Shown piece by piece: positions 15,057 through 23,666 of a stretch of 64,000 nt of DNA. This stretch comes from JAJAZB01 sp965249815 (GTDB taxonomy: Bacteria > Bacteroidota > Bacteroidia > Cytophagales > Spirosomataceae), in the NCBI GenBank assembly GCA_965249815.1, contig CBDFMV010000003.1, forward strand, positions 1,984,001-2,048,000, read 5' to 3'. A model generated the notes under the pieces. It saw nothing but the letters and a program-made list of their open reading frames with translations. It searched no databases and was not told where the DNA came from. Within the stretch, counting starts at the first letter, position 1; the number at the start of each line of letters is the position of its first letter. Made by a program: the position numbers and the translations under genes.

Positions 15057-16214
15057 CTACGTCTGTTGCGGCTGCATGGCTTGCCTGGGGCGTGAGGCCG
15101 ACGCGACCGCCAGCCCCACCACGACCACAATAATCAGCCAGGTGGCCCAGGGCGCGCCGTAGAGCAGCCCCGCGCCCGTGACGACCACGTTGAGGATGGC
15201 CAGCGGAATCAGCCCTTTCCAGCCCAGGTTCATCAGTTGATCGTAGCGGAAACGGGGCAGCGTCCAGCGAACCCACATGTAGAAGAAAATGAAAAAGAAG
15301 GTTTTCCCGAACATCACCGCCACCTGAAGGGCCGTCAGCAGGTTGTGGCCCAGCGCCCCGGCGGGCAGGTGCGCCGCCACCCAGGCCATGCCGGGGAAGT
15401 TGAACCCGCCGAAATACAGCACCGAAATCACCGCCGAGGAAACGAACATGTTGATGTACTCGGCGAAGAGGTAAAATCCCAGTTTCATCGAGGAATATTC
15501 GGTATGGTAGCCGCCCACGAGTTCGGTTTCACACTCGGGCAAATCGAAGGGGGTACGGTTACACTCGGCGAAGGCGCAGGTCAGGAAGATAATGAAGCCG
15601 ACGGGCTGGTAAAAAATGTTCCAGTTGAAGCCCGATACCAGCAGCGTGCCCGATTGCTGCACCACGATTTCGCGCAGCGACAGCGTGCCGCTCATCATCA
15701 GGATGGCGATGATGCTCAGGCCCATGGCCAGTTCGTAGCTGATGTTCTGCGAGGCGGCGCGGATGGCTCCGAGGAGTGAAAACTTGTTGTTCGACGCCCA
15801 GCCGCCAATCATGATGCCGTACACGCCGAGCGAGACAATGCCGAAAATCCAGAGGATGCCGATGTTGATGTCGATGCCCTGGAAGCTGGTAAACTTGCCG
15901 TCGTACTGCACGCTGTCGCCCCAGGGAATGACCGCGCTCGACATCAGGGCCGTGAGCATGGCCAGGCACGGCCCGGCGATAAACAGCCATTTGTTGGCCT
16001 GAGCGGGAATGAATTCTTCTTTCGTAAACATTTTCACGGCATCGGCCAGGGGCTGAAACAGCCCGAACGGCCCCGCCCGGTTGGGCCCGAGGCGATCCTG
16101 CAGGAAAGCTGCCACTTTGCGCTCGGCCCAGGTGGAGTACGTCGCGATAAGCAGCGTGATGGCGAAGATCAAAAAGATGATCAGCGATCGGATGATGAAG
16201 GTGGTTAAATCCAT
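15057..16214 (-). CDS. nuoH: NADH-quinone oxidoreductase subunit H
   Basis: Membrane subunit linking the two arms and forming part of the quinone chamber. The 385 residues have about eight to nine helices and the family signatures STWAERKVAAFLQDRLGPNR, GPFGLFQPLADAVKMFTKEE, ISYELAMGLSI and AECNRTPFDLPECETELVGG. Length is slightly above the common 330-350 because of a C-terminal extension ending in a hydrophobic helix and a basic tail. Inverted repeats lie on both sides. Confidence 0.96.
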   Translation of the reverse strand: MDLTTFIIRSLIIFLIFAITLLIATYSTWAERKVAAFLQDRLGPNRAGPFGLFQPLADAVKMFTKEEFIPAQANKWLFIAGPCLAMLTALMSSAVIPWGDSVQYDGKFTSFQGIDINIGILWIFGIVSLGVYGIMIGGWASNNKFSLLGAIRAASQNISYELAMGLSIIAILMMSGTLSLREIVVQQSGTLLVSGFNWNIFYQPVGFIIFLTCAFAECNRTPFDLPECETELVGGYHTEYSSMKLGFYLFAEYINMFVSSAVISVLYFGGFNFPGMAWVAAHLPAGALGHNLLTALQVAVMFGKTFFFIFFYMWVRWTLPRFRYDQLMNLGWKGLIPLAILNVVVTGAGLLYGAPWATWLIIVVVVGLAVASASRPRQAMQPQQT

Positions 16215-16216
16215 AG

Positions 16217-16291
16217 TTCGTGCTTCGTTGTTAGTGCTTCGTGCTTCGCTGTTGGAATTTTTCGATGCACCAACAACGAAGCACGAAGCAC
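16217..16291. repeat. Intergenic inverted repeat 6 (CGTGCTT heptamers)
   Basis: The left part is a run of 7-nt units (CGTGCTT, CGTTGTT, AGTGCTT, CGCTGTT). The 22-nt arms 16234-16255 and 16270-16291 pair with one mismatch around 14 nt. It lies between nuoG and nuoH. The same heptamers build the repeats at 23589-23658 and 42363-42426. Confidence 0.85.
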
Positions 16292-16301
16292 GATTTCTAA
16301 A

Positions 16302-17351
16302 CTATTCCGCCGGGGGCAGCAGTTTCTCAAACCGCTCTTTCGGCACGGGCTGGATACCCAACTGCGACTTGTCGCGGTCGTCGTCGAGTGGTTTGTACTG
16401 CAAGGCAGCTTGTTTGAGCGGGAAACTGGCTTTGGTCAGGTTCGCGCCGTACTTGTTGGCCGAAATCACCGAGGCGCGCTTCACGGCGGTCGGGCCTTCG
16501 ATGACCCAGTCGCTCGTTTTCTTTTTCTCGAACCGGCACTCGTTGCAGATGAATTCGAGCGTTTCGCCCCACTGGTTTTTGCGGGCTGTGACGCGAATCA
16601 CCTCGTCGCCGCGGTACCAGAGCGTCACGTTGCCGGAGCAGGTGGGGCAATCGCGGTGGGCCTCCACGGGTTTGGTAAACCACACCCGGTTTTTGAAGCG
16701 GTACGTTTTGTCGGTCAGCGCGCCCACCGGACACACGTCGATCATGTTGCCCGAAAAGTCGTTGTCGATCGCCTTTTCGATGTACGTACTGATTTCGGCG
16801 TGGTCGCCCCGGCCCATCACCCCGTGGATGCGGTGATCGGTGATCTGGTCGGCGGTCTGCACGCATCGGTAGCAGAGGATGCACCGCGTCATGTGCAACT
16901 GGATGTACGGGCCGAGGTCGTGCTTCTCGAACGTCCGCCGCTCTTCCTCATAGCGGGTCTGCACCGAGCCGTGTTCGTAGGCAAAATCCTGGAGGTGGCA
17001 CTCGCCGGCCTGGTCGCAGATGGGGCAGTCGAGGGGGTGGTTGATGAGCAGAAACTCCACCACGCCTTTGCGGGCGTCGAGCACCTGCGGGTTGGTGGTG
17101 TTTTCGACGACCATGCCGTCCTGCACCTGGGTGATGCACGAAGGCACCAGCTTGGGCATGGGGCGGGGGTCTTTCTCCGACCCGGCGGTCACTTTCACCA
17201 GGCAGGCGCGGCACTTTCCGCCCGAACCTTTCAGCGGCTCGTAATAACACATGGCGGGCGGAGCCACTTCCGGCCCGATTTTGCGGGCCGCCTGGAGGAT
17301 GGTCGTGCCGGGGTCGACGTCGATGGTGATGTTATCAATTGTAACCTTCAT
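16302..17351 (-). CDS. nuoG: NADH-quinone oxidoreductase subunit G, short form
   Basis: Electron-transfer subunit of the NADH module. In 349 residues it has the [2Fe-2S] ligands C35, C47, C50 and C72, the His/Cys cluster N5 ligands H105, C109, C112 and C118 (HPLDCPICDQAGEC), and the N4 ligands C157, C160, C163 and C207. Two further Cys pairs, C235/C238 and C269/C272, sit where longer NuoG proteins start their molybdopterin-type domain (the N7 site). The protein ends about 75 residues later, so the roughly 400-residue C-terminal domain is absent. No frameshift continuation is visible in the short nuoG-nuoH gap, so the short form is probably genuine. Confidence 0.92.
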   Translation of the reverse strand: MKVTIDNITIDVDPGTTILQAARKIGPEVAPPAMCYYEPLKGSGGKCRACLVKVTAGSEKDPRPMPKLVPSCITQVQDGMVVENTTNPQVLDARKGVVEFLLINHPLDCPICDQAGECHLQDFAYEHGSVQTRYEEERRTFEKHDLGPYIQLHMTRCILCYRCVQTADQITDHRIHGVMGRGDHAEISTYIEKAIDNDFSGNMIDVCPVGALTDKTYRFKNRVWFTKPVEAHRDCPTCSGNVTLWYRGDEVIRVTARKNQWGETLEFICNECRFEKKKTSDWVIEGPTAVKRASVISANKYGANLTKASFPLKQAALQYKPLDDDRDKSQLGIQPVPKERFEKLLPPAE

Positions 17352-17357
17352 TGAGGT

Positions 17358-17795
17358 TCAGTTTTGCGGGTCGTAATTCAAAATTAAATCGAGAGCCTGC
17401 CGCTTGAGCGCTTCGGCGTCAATCATGTCGGCGAGTTTCCTGGCTTCGAAGGCCCCACCAAATGCTTCGCGGGCGGCCTCGCTCAGGGCAAACCCAAACG
17501 ATTCTTCAACGGCTGCCTGCAGTTCGTCTGCTTTCAGGTAAAATCCGCCCGCATTCCGGCGTTTGTTGGCTTTGTAAATCCCCCGGAGCGAATGCTCGAC
17601 GGAACGCTCCCACGAAGGGGTACTGCGCCGCTCGGCGTGTTGCTTGATGAGGTGAATGAGCAGAATTTCCAGAAAACTCTCGACCTTGTTGATTTTGTCG
17701 TCTTTGGCCATTTCATCCAATTCATCAATCAACTCAAGCGCCGCCGCGTAGTCGCGCTCCTCAATCCGTTTCCGCAGGGCTTCCAACTCTTCCAT
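17358..17795 (-). CDS. DUF29-like protein inside the nuo operon
   Basis: A 145-residue, strongly helical, charged protein. LEILLIHLIKQHAERRSTPS followed by WERSVEHSLRGI is the core pattern of DUF29 (a Leu-rich helix, then an Arg/Ser/W turn). It sits 6 nt before nuoG and 27 nt after nuoF, so it must be co-transcribed with complex I. A second, diverged relative lies between nuoD and nuoE. DUF29 has no established function and is especially frequent in cyanobacteria. Family call from pattern only. Confidence 0.75.
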   Translation of the reverse strand: MEELEALRKRIEERDYAAALELIDELDEMAKDDKINKVESFLEILLIHLIKQHAERRSTPSWERSVEHSLRGIYKANKRRNAGGFYLKADELQAAVEESFGFALSEAAREAFGGAFEARKLADMIDAEALKRQALDLILNYDPQN

Positions 17796-17822
17796 GGCCG
17801 TTCGCTGTTTGTTGGGACGAAA

Positions 17823-19172
17823 TTACACCAATTCCATTGTCCCCCGGTACACCGCGCCCGGTTGGGTGGCCTCGGCGGGGTGCGTCACGTGCCACTCGAA
17901 TTCGTCGCGGAAGTGGCGGATGGCCGAGGCCACGGGCCAGGCCGCCGCGTCGCCGAGCGGACAAATGGTGTTGCCTTCGATTTTCCTGGCCACGTCCACG
18001 AGCAGGTCAATGTCGTGCATCGAGCCTTTGCCGTGTTCGAGGCGCTCCAGCACGCGGGCCATCCAGCCGGTGCCTTCGCGGCAGGGACTGCACTGCCCGC
18101 AGGATTCGTGGTGGTAAAACCGCGCGAAGGTCCAGGTGTTGTGAACGATGCAGGTGGTTTCGTCCATCGCGATAAAGCCGCCCGAACCGAGCATGGTGCC
18201 GGTCTGGAAACCGCCATCGGCCAGCGATTCGTAACTCATCAGGCGGGGTTCGCCGTTGGCCAGTTTCAGAATCAGGTTCGCGGGCAAAATCGGCACCGAC
18301 GAACCCCCGGCCACGACGGCTTTCAGTTCGTGGCCGTCGCGGATGCCGCCGCACCATTCGTCGGAGTAGATGAATTCTTCGACGGGCAGGCCCAGCGGAA
18401 TTTCGTACACGCCCTGATTTTTAATATGGCCGGAGGCCGAAATCAGCTTCGTGCCCGTGCTGCGGCCGATGCCAATTTTGGCGTATTCTTCGCCACCGTT
18501 GAGCAGAATCCAGGGTACGGTGGCGATGGATTCGACGTTGTTGACCACCGTCGGGCAGGCGTAAAGTCCCTGCACGGCGGGGAAGGGCGGCTTGTTGCGC
18601 GGGTTGCCCCGCTTGCCTTCGAGCGATTCGAGCAGGGCCGTTTCCTCGCCGCAGATGTATGCTCCGCCGCCGGGGTGGACGTACACATCGAGGTCGTAGC
18701 CGGTGCCGAGGATGTTTTTCCCAAGAAAACCCTTCGCGTACGCTTCGGCGATGGCCTTTTCGAGAATCTTGATGACGTACATCAGCTCACCACGTACGTA
18801 GATGTAGCTCGCCTTCGCGCCGAGCGCAAATGACGACACAATCATGCCCTCGATGAGCGTGTGCGGCGACTTCATCATCAGGTAGTGGTCCTTGAAGGTG
18901 CCCGGCTCCGACTCGTCGGCGTTGCAAACGAGGTACCGCGCCTTGCCTTCGGGCTTGGCCAGAAACGACCACTTCATGCCCATCGGAAACCCGGCCCCGC
19001 CGCGCCCGCGCACGCCCGATTTTTTGACTTCTTCGACGATTTCCTCCGGCGTCATCTGCTTGAACGCCTTTTCGATGGAGCGGTAGCCGCCGTGTTTCAT
19101 GAACACGTCGATGGTCTCGATACCCGGAACGTCGAGGTGTTCGGTGAGAATTTTTATGCGTTCGTTGGCCAT
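17823..19172 (-). CDS. nuoF: NADH-quinone oxidoreductase subunit F
   Basis: NADH-binding flavoprotein subunit with FMN and cluster N3. The 449 residues show GVRGRGGAGFPMGMKW (NADH/FMN loop), NADESEPGTFKDHYL, YICGEETALLESLEG, and ESCGQCSPCREGTGW with the N3 cysteines; the fourth Cys is in NTICPLGDAAAWP. Length and order match the family fully. A Uma2-like gene precedes it and a DUF29 gene follows. Confidence 0.97.
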   Translation of the reverse strand: MANERIKILTEHLDVPGIETIDVFMKHGGYRSIEKAFKQMTPEEIVEEVKKSGVRGRGGAGFPMGMKWSFLAKPEGKARYLVCNADESEPGTFKDHYLMMKSPHTLIEGMIVSSFALGAKASYIYVRGELMYVIKILEKAIAEAYAKGFLGKNILGTGYDLDVYVHPGGGAYICGEETALLESLEGKRGNPRNKPPFPAVQGLYACPTVVNNVESIATVPWILLNGGEEYAKIGIGRSTGTKLISASGHIKNQGVYEIPLGLPVEEFIYSDEWCGGIRDGHELKAVVAGGSSVPILPANLILKLANGEPRLMSYESLADGGFQTGTMLGSGGFIAMDETTCIVHNTWTFARFYHHESCGQCSPCREGTGWMARVLERLEHGKGSMHDIDLLVDVARKIEGNTICPLGDAAAWPVASAIRHFRDEFEWHVTHPAEATQPGAVYRGTMELV

Positions 19173-19195
19173 GTTTTTGGCGAAATTCCCGTGGG

Positions 19196-19606
19196 TTATT
19201 TTACAAAATCATTCAGGTCGTGCCCGATGGACTCACAAAAAGAAGGCGCTTCGGTTATCTCGCCTCGTTGACGACTGTATTTTAACCACCTGTTTGTCTG
19301 GTAATTATAAACAAATCCCTCGTCCACCTCGTAGTCTTCCACCAACTCGACTACTTTTCTGAAGTCCTTTTTCCAGCCATCCGCCGCTACTTCGATGATG
19401 ACCACGTTGCGGTTCAGCGAATTATCGTAAAGCAAAACGTCGGGCGTCGGACTGGTTTTGCTGGCGTCAATCATCACCTCCGGAAACGGCTCGTAGGGAA
19501 TTTTCCCCTGCGCAAACAGCCAGTACAACCCAGCCGTCAGTTTCGCGATGACCCGCTGGTGTTCTTTCGGTGCGTTGACGCCCATGTACGGAGGAATTTC
19601 CAACAT
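19196..19606 (-). CDS. Uma2-like (DUF820, PD-(D/E)XK fold) protein inside the nuo operon
   Basis: A 136-residue protein resembling the Uma2 family of restriction-endonuclease-fold proteins: an N-terminal helix with EHQRVIAKLTAGLYWLF, then EVMIDASKTSPTPDVLLYDN and VVIIEVAADGWKKDFRKVVE, giving E43, D56 and E72 as candidate metal ligands, followed by the usual Y-rich strands. It is shorter than the common ~190 residues. It lies 23 nt before nuoF and 31 nt after the dioxygenase-like gene. Uma2 proteins are abundant in cyanobacteria and of unclear role. Nuclease activity is not assured. Confidence 0.7.
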   Translation of the reverse strand: MLEIPPYMGVNAPKEHQRVIAKLTAGLYWLFAQGKIPYEPFPEVMIDASKTSPTPDVLLYDNSLNRNVVIIEVAADGWKKDFRKVVELVEDYEVDEGFVYNYQTNRWLKYSRQRGEITEAPSFCESIGHDLNDFVK

Positions 19607-19637
19607 GCTTAAAATTCGTTTACAACGCTGAATTTAT

Positions 19638-20663
19638 TTACCAGTCTTTCCCCCCCGCCAGCACGTTTTCTTCCGCCAGGTTCGCCGGGTTGGCGTAAAT
19701 GCTGACGCCGTTGTACTGCTCGGTCGGCGAGGTTTCGCCTTTCTCGTCGCGGTGCTTCGGGTAGGAGCGCACCGTCGAGTAGTGGCACACGAACGATTTT
19801 CGCGAAAATTCCGGGTTGGTAATGCCGCTGCCGCCGTGGGCCAGCGCGGCGTGCCAGATGAGGATGTCGCCTTTTTTGAGCAACAATGTCTTCTTTTTCA
19901 AGCCCTCGGCGGCGGCGGTTTTCTCCAGGAATTTGGCAAAATCCGCGTCGCGGCGCAGCGATTCGTCGCCCCGGTAGAGAATGCCCGTGCCGAAGTTGAA
20001 TTTCGGCATCCGGTGCGAGCCGGGGTAGTAAAACAGCGGCCCGGAGTCGGGGTGCACGTCTTCGAGCGGAATCCAGGCGGCGGCCAGGTGGCTGGCAATC
20101 TGCGAGCGGACCCAGGGAAAATCCTGGTGAACGGCCTGCTGGCTGCTGTATTTGAAGACCAGACTTTGAAACACGGCGACCGGCTCGTTGAAAATAGCCT
20201 TCAGAAAGGTGGCGATGTTGGGGTGCGTCATCACCTTTTTGGCCCCCACCGAACTGTTGTGGTACTCGATGAGCCGCGAACCGATGCCGCTCAGTTTCTC
20301 AATCGGCACTTCGTTGACGGGCGTTTCCTTCTGGTCGTTGAACCGGTGGACGAGCGCCTTGATGTGGTGCTGCTGGTTGTTCTGAATCAACCCTTCGATC
20401 TCGGCCCAGAGCGCGTCGAGCCAGGCGGGCGGCACGGCCTGCTCGAGGATCACGTAGCCGTTTTCCTGCCAGAACTCCAGCTTTTCTTTCAGGTCGTACG
20501 GGTACCCGGCGGGCACCGGAAACTGCTTCACAAACGCCGCAATGTCGGCGTCGGGGCGGTCAATCCAGGGCAGTGTGGCGGAGTCGAATTCGAGTTTTCC
20601 GCCGTTGAGCTGGAATTTGGCTGCTTTGTACACGCGCCGGAGTTGGTCTTTCAATGGGTTCAT
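19638..20663 (-). CDS. Phytanoyl-CoA dioxygenase (PhyH) family protein
   Basis: Fe(II)/2-oxoglutarate-dependent dioxygenase fold, cytoplasmic. The iron ligands are visible: H179 and D181 in AVHQDFPW, and the distal His H276 in HAALAHGGSG. The jelly-roll strands include LAAAWIPLEDVHPDSGPLFY and GDILIWH. The 341 residues carry an extra N-terminal helical part. The substrate is unknown; family members hydroxylate lipids, small natural products or osmolytes. It is inserted between nuoE and the Uma2-like gene, an unexpected place, with an inverted repeat on the nuoE side. Confidence 0.85.
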   Translation of the reverse strand: MNPLKDQLRRVYKAAKFQLNGGKLEFDSATLPWIDRPDADIAAFVKQFPVPAGYPYDLKEKLEFWQENGYVILEQAVPPAWLDALWAEIEGLIQNNQQHHIKALVHRFNDQKETPVNEVPIEKLSGIGSRLIEYHNSSVGAKKVMTHPNIATFLKAIFNEPVAVFQSLVFKYSSQQAVHQDFPWVRSQIASHLAAAWIPLEDVHPDSGPLFYYPGSHRMPKFNFGTGILYRGDESLRRDADFAKFLEKTAAAEGLKKKTLLLKKGDILIWHAALAHGGSGITNPEFSRKSFVCHYSTVRSYPKHRDEKGETSPTEQYNGVSIYANPANLAEENVLAGGKDW

Positions 20664-20671
20664 GAAGAATC

Positions 20672-20743
20672 AATTTTGAATGAAAGAAGGAGAGAATGAG
20701 TGGAATTACTGTCTTTTATTCATTCATTCTCTCATTCAAAATT
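20672..20743. repeat. Intergenic inverted repeat 7 (GAATGA units, imperfect)
   Basis: AATTTTGAATGA (20672-20683) pairs with TCATTCAAAATT (20732-20743), and GAGAATGA-type units pair further in. Units resemble those of the repeats at 14390-14464 and 22975-23059. Located between nuoE and the PhyH-family gene. Confidence 0.65.
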
Positions 20744-20746
20744 CAG

Positions 20747-21259
20747 TCATTGTTGCTGTCGGTACTCCTCCAGAATAGCATCCACGCGCTCGGGCGTGAG
20801 GTGCGTGTGGTACTTTTCACGAACCTGCATGACCGGCCCCATGCCGCAGGCGGCCAGGCACTCGACTTCCTTCAGCGTAAACAGCCCGTCGGCGGAGGTA
20901 CCGCCGACTTCGACGTTCAGCTTTTGACAAATATGATCGCGGATGCCTTCGTAACCGAGCAAACAGCACGGTCCCGTCCGGCAAATCTCGATGACATGTT
21001 TTCCAACGGGTTCGACGTGGAACATCGTGTAAAACGTGGCCACTTCGTACACTTCGATGGGCTGAATCCGGAGCAGTTCCGCCACGTAGTCCATTACGTC
21101 GGCGGGCATCCAGCCCCACTGTTCCTGAGCCAGGTGCAGAATGGGCAGAATGGCCGACTTCTGTTTGCCTTCGGGGTAGTGGCCGATGAGTTCCTGGGCG
21201 CGGGCGAGGCGTTCGGGCGTGAAAGCGACGGGCGTTTTATCGAGGGTTTCGGTCGTCAT
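20747..21259 (-). CDS. nuoE: NADH-quinone oxidoreductase subunit E
   Basis: Thioredoxin-fold [2Fe-2S] subunit (cluster N1a) of the NADH module. The ligands are C93 and C98 (CRTGPC) and C134 and C138 (CLAAC). The 170 residues include the N-terminal helical bundle (ILPILHLAQEQWGWMP) and EVYEVATFYTMF. The ATG is 2 nt from the stop of the upstream DUF29 gene, indicating tight coupling. Confidence 0.96.
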   Translation of the reverse strand: MTTETLDKTPVAFTPERLARAQELIGHYPEGKQKSAILPILHLAQEQWGWMPADVMDYVAELLRIQPIEVYEVATFYTMFHVEPVGKHVIEICRTGPCCLLGYEGIRDHICQKLNVEVGGTSADGLFTLKEVECLAACGMGPVMQVREKYHTHLTPERVDAILEEYRQQQ

Positions 21260-21261
21260 TT

Positions 21262-21708
21262 TTACAGCAGGTAATCGTCTTCAAAAACTTCTTTCCAGGT
21301 GAGCGGGACGGGTTCAAATTGGTCTTTGCGGCGCAAACCCATCTCCGCTTTGGCTAAGGTGATCCCATCTCTGAAGCAGTCCTCCCAGATGCTACGAATG
21401 TAGGCATCGTTGAGTGACGGAGTAAATTCCTGGGTTTTGTGAATCTCAAAACGGGCACTGGAGATCGTCTTTACCCAACTCATCGACCGCTTTTCGGGCT
21501 GGTATTTCCATTTCAGAATGTGGGCCATCAGGCGAGCCAGTTGACTTCCTAAGGCGCGTTTCTCCGACTTTGACATCGTATCGTACAGTTCGTCGAGTCC
21601 TTGCAAAGCCTCTTCGTACTCTTCCTCTTCGACCAACTGCCGAATGGCCTCGACGGTGTCCAGTTGCGAGCGCGTAGTCAGTTCTTCCCAGTCCGGTTTC
21701 ATGCGCAC
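21262..21708 (-). CDS. DUF29 family protein inside the nuo operon (second copy)
   Basis: A 148-residue helical protein with the DUF29 signature LARLMAHILKWKYQPEKRSM followed by SWVKTISSARFEI. It lies between nuoD and nuoE, 2 nt before nuoE and 21 nt after nuoD. It shares general pattern but little close sequence with the DUF29 protein at 17358-17795, so the pair is not a recent duplication. The start could also be the ATG two codons on (21702). No function is known for the family. Confidence 0.8.
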   Translation of the reverse strand: MRMKPDWEELTTRSQLDTVEAIRQLVEEEEYEEALQGLDELYDTMSKSEKRALGSQLARLMAHILKWKYQPEKRSMSWVKTISSARFEIHKTQEFTPSLNDAYIRSIWEDCFRDGITLAKAEMGLRRKDQFEPVPLTWKEVFEDDYLL

Positions 21709-21729
21709 CTCCTTTCGGGTTCAGAAAAA

Positions 21730-22971
21730 TCAATTGTCCAGTTCCCCGGCAATCACATTCATGCTGCTCATGATGACGATGGCGTCGGAGAGCGTGGCAC
21801 CCTGGGTCATTTCGGGGAAGGCCTGGTAGAAAATGAAACAGGGCCGCCGGAATTTGAGCCGGTACGGTGCCCGCCCGCCGTCGCTGACGAGGTAAAAGCC
21901 CAGTTCGCCGTTGCCGCCTTCCACCGAATGGTACACTTCGCCGACGGGCGCGTCGATTTCGCCCATCACGATTTTGAAGTGGTAAATCAGCGCCTCCATG
22001 TTGCGGTACACCTCCGGTTTGGGCGGCAGGTAGTACTCCGGCGCATCGGCGTGGTAGGGGCCTTCGGGCAGGTTTTCCAAAGCTTGCTCGATGATGCGCA
22101 GGCTTTGCCAGATTTCGCCGTTGCGCACCATGAAGCGGTCGTAGGTGTCGCCGTTGTACCCGACGGGAATTTCGAACTCGAAGTCGTCATAGCTGGAGTA
22201 GGGGTTCATCACCCGCACGTCGTAGTCCACGCCCGCTGCCCGCAGGTTGGGGCCGGTGAAGCCGTAGTTGAGGGCACGCTCGGCGCTGATGCCGCCCACG
22301 TTGACGACCCGATCCATGAAAATCCGGTTGCGGTTGAAAAGGCTCTCGAATTCGCGCATCACGGGCGGGAAACTTTTCAGGAATTCCCGGATTTTGTGAA
22401 TGGCCACGGGCGAAAGTTCACGCTCCATGCCGCCGATGCGGCCCATGTTGGTAGTGAGGCGCGCGCCGCACATTTCTTCGTAGATTTCGTAAATCTCCTC
22501 GCGCTTCTGGAACACGTAGAGAAAACCCGTGAAGGCCCCCGTGTCCACGCCCAGAATCGAGTTGCAAATCAGATGGTCGGCGATGCGGGCCAGTTCCATC
22601 ATGATGACCCGGATGTACTGCGCCCGCTTAGGCACGGTGACCCCCAGGAGTTTCTCGACCGTCATGTGCCAGCCGAAGTTGTTGATCGGGCTGGAGCAGT
22701 AGTTCATCCGGTCGGTGAGCGTCGTAATCTGGTAAAACGGCCGCCGCTCGGCGATTTTCTCAAACGCCCGGTGGATGTAGCCAATCGTCTGCACGCTCGA
22801 CACGATGCGCTCGCCGTCCATTTGCAGCACGTTCTGAAAAATACCGTGCGTAGCCGGGTGCGTGGGGCCGAGGTTGAGCGTGGTCAGTTCGTTGACGTAC
22901 TGCCGCTGCTGGCCGTTGTGGGCCAGTTGCTGCTCGGCAATGGCAATGTCTTTTATTTCGTCGGTAGGCAT
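21730..22971 (-). CDS. nuoD: NADH-quinone oxidoreductase subunit D
   Basis: 49-kDa-type subunit forming much of the quinone site. The 413 residues carry LNLGPTHPATHGIFQNVLQM, YIHRAFEKIAERRPFYQI, DRMNYCSSPINNFGWHM, GISAERALNYGFTGPNLRAAG and the C-terminal DAIVIMSSMNVIAGELDN. Separate from nuoC, unlike the NuoCD fusion of enterobacteria. A DUF29 gene follows and an inverted repeat precedes. Confidence 0.97.
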   Translation of the reverse strand: MPTDEIKDIAIAEQQLAHNGQQRQYVNELTTLNLGPTHPATHGIFQNVLQMDGERIVSSVQTIGYIHRAFEKIAERRPFYQITTLTDRMNYCSSPINNFGWHMTVEKLLGVTVPKRAQYIRVIMMELARIADHLICNSILGVDTGAFTGFLYVFQKREEIYEIYEEMCGARLTTNMGRIGGMERELSPVAIHKIREFLKSFPPVMREFESLFNRNRIFMDRVVNVGGISAERALNYGFTGPNLRAAGVDYDVRVMNPYSSYDDFEFEIPVGYNGDTYDRFMVRNGEIWQSLRIIEQALENLPEGPYHADAPEYYLPPKPEVYRNMEALIYHFKIVMGEIDAPVGEVYHSVEGGNGELGFYLVSDGGRAPYRLKFRRPCFIFYQAFPEMTQGATLSDAIVIMSSMNVIAGELDN

Positions 22972-22974
22972 GGT

Positions 22975-23059
22975 TTCAATGACTGAATGAGTGAGTGCTG
23001 AATGACTGAATTGAGAAACAGGGTTTATTCAATCATTCGATCATTCATCATTCAAAATT
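22975..23059. repeat. Intergenic inverted repeat 8 (TGAATGA units, imperfect)
   Basis: Multiple TGAATGA/TGACTGA units on the left (22981-23012) face TCATTCA-type units on the right (23026-23055). The best inner stem is 23000-23012 with 23026-23038, 11 of 13 positions matching. It occupies the nuoC-nuoD gap. Confidence 0.6.
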
Positions 23060-23063
23060 GGGT

Positions 23064-23567
23064 TTACCGTCCAAACAACTCGTCAATTTTGTCCTTGCGG
23101 GTGGCGTCTTCGAGGGGATACTCTTTGCGGAAGGGGAAATAATCCATGTCTTCCACGTTGAGGATGCGAATCAGGTTGGGATGGCCCTCGAACTGGAACC
23201 CGTAAAAATCATAGGCTTCGCGCTCCATCCAGTTGGCGCAGGCGAACAGGTTGGTCAGCGTGGGCACTTTTGGCTCCTCCACCGGCACGTAGAGTTTGAG
23301 GATGAGCCGGGCGTTGTGTTCGAGGCTGTGGAGGTGGTAAATCACGCCAAGTTCCTTGCCTTTGGCGTCGGGAAAGTGAATCCCGGCGAGGTCGGTCAGA
23401 AACTGAAACCGGAACGTCGGGTGGTGGTAGAGGTATTCCATGACGGGCAACAGCGACCCGACGGGGATTTCCACGTTGAGCAACCCGTAGTTTTCCACGA
23501 CGTTGAAAATGACGTCTTCCCCAAACTTCCGGACGAGGTCTTCGGCGACTTCCTGGTTGGTAAGCAT
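23064..23567 (-). CDS. nuoC: NADH-quinone oxidoreductase subunit C
   Basis: 30-kDa-type subunit of the connecting module. The 167 residues show the family centre, VYHLHSLE-like IYHLHSLEHNARLILKLYV, and the signature NWMEREAYDFYGFQFEGHPN followed by RILNVEDMDYFPFRKEYPLE. I use ATG 23567 (MLTNQEVAEDL); the longer frames run back through the hairpin repeat. Confidence 0.95.
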   Translation of the reverse strand: MLTNQEVAEDLVRKFGEDVIFNVVENYGLLNVEIPVGSLLPVMEYLYHHPTFRFQFLTDLAGIHFPDAKGKELGVIYHLHSLEHNARLILKLYVPVEEPKVPTLTNLFACANWMEREAYDFYGFQFEGHPNLIRILNVEDMDYFPFRKEYPLEDATRKDKIDELFGR

Positions 23568-23588
23568 TCGATAATTCGTTGTTCGTGC

Positions 23589-23658
23589 TTCGTTGTTCGT
23601 GCTTCGTTGTTCGATTCGGGTTGACGCTTTTCTCGAACAACGAAGCACGAACAACGAA
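23589..23658. repeat. Intergenic inverted repeat 9 (alternating CGTTGTT/CGTGCTT heptamers)
   Basis: Perfect 26-bp arms, 23589-23614 and 23633-23658, with an 18-nt loop. The left side, from about 23577, alternates CGTTGTT and CGTGCTT in strict 7-nt register. It occupies the nuoB-nuoC gap. Confidence 0.9.
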
Positions 23659-23666
23659 CATCGTTT

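Noticed and set aside
23577..23658. Regularly repeated units that could suggest a CRISPR array
   Set aside because: The units are only 7 nt with no unique spacers, they form an inverted repeat, and no cas gene is present in the window.
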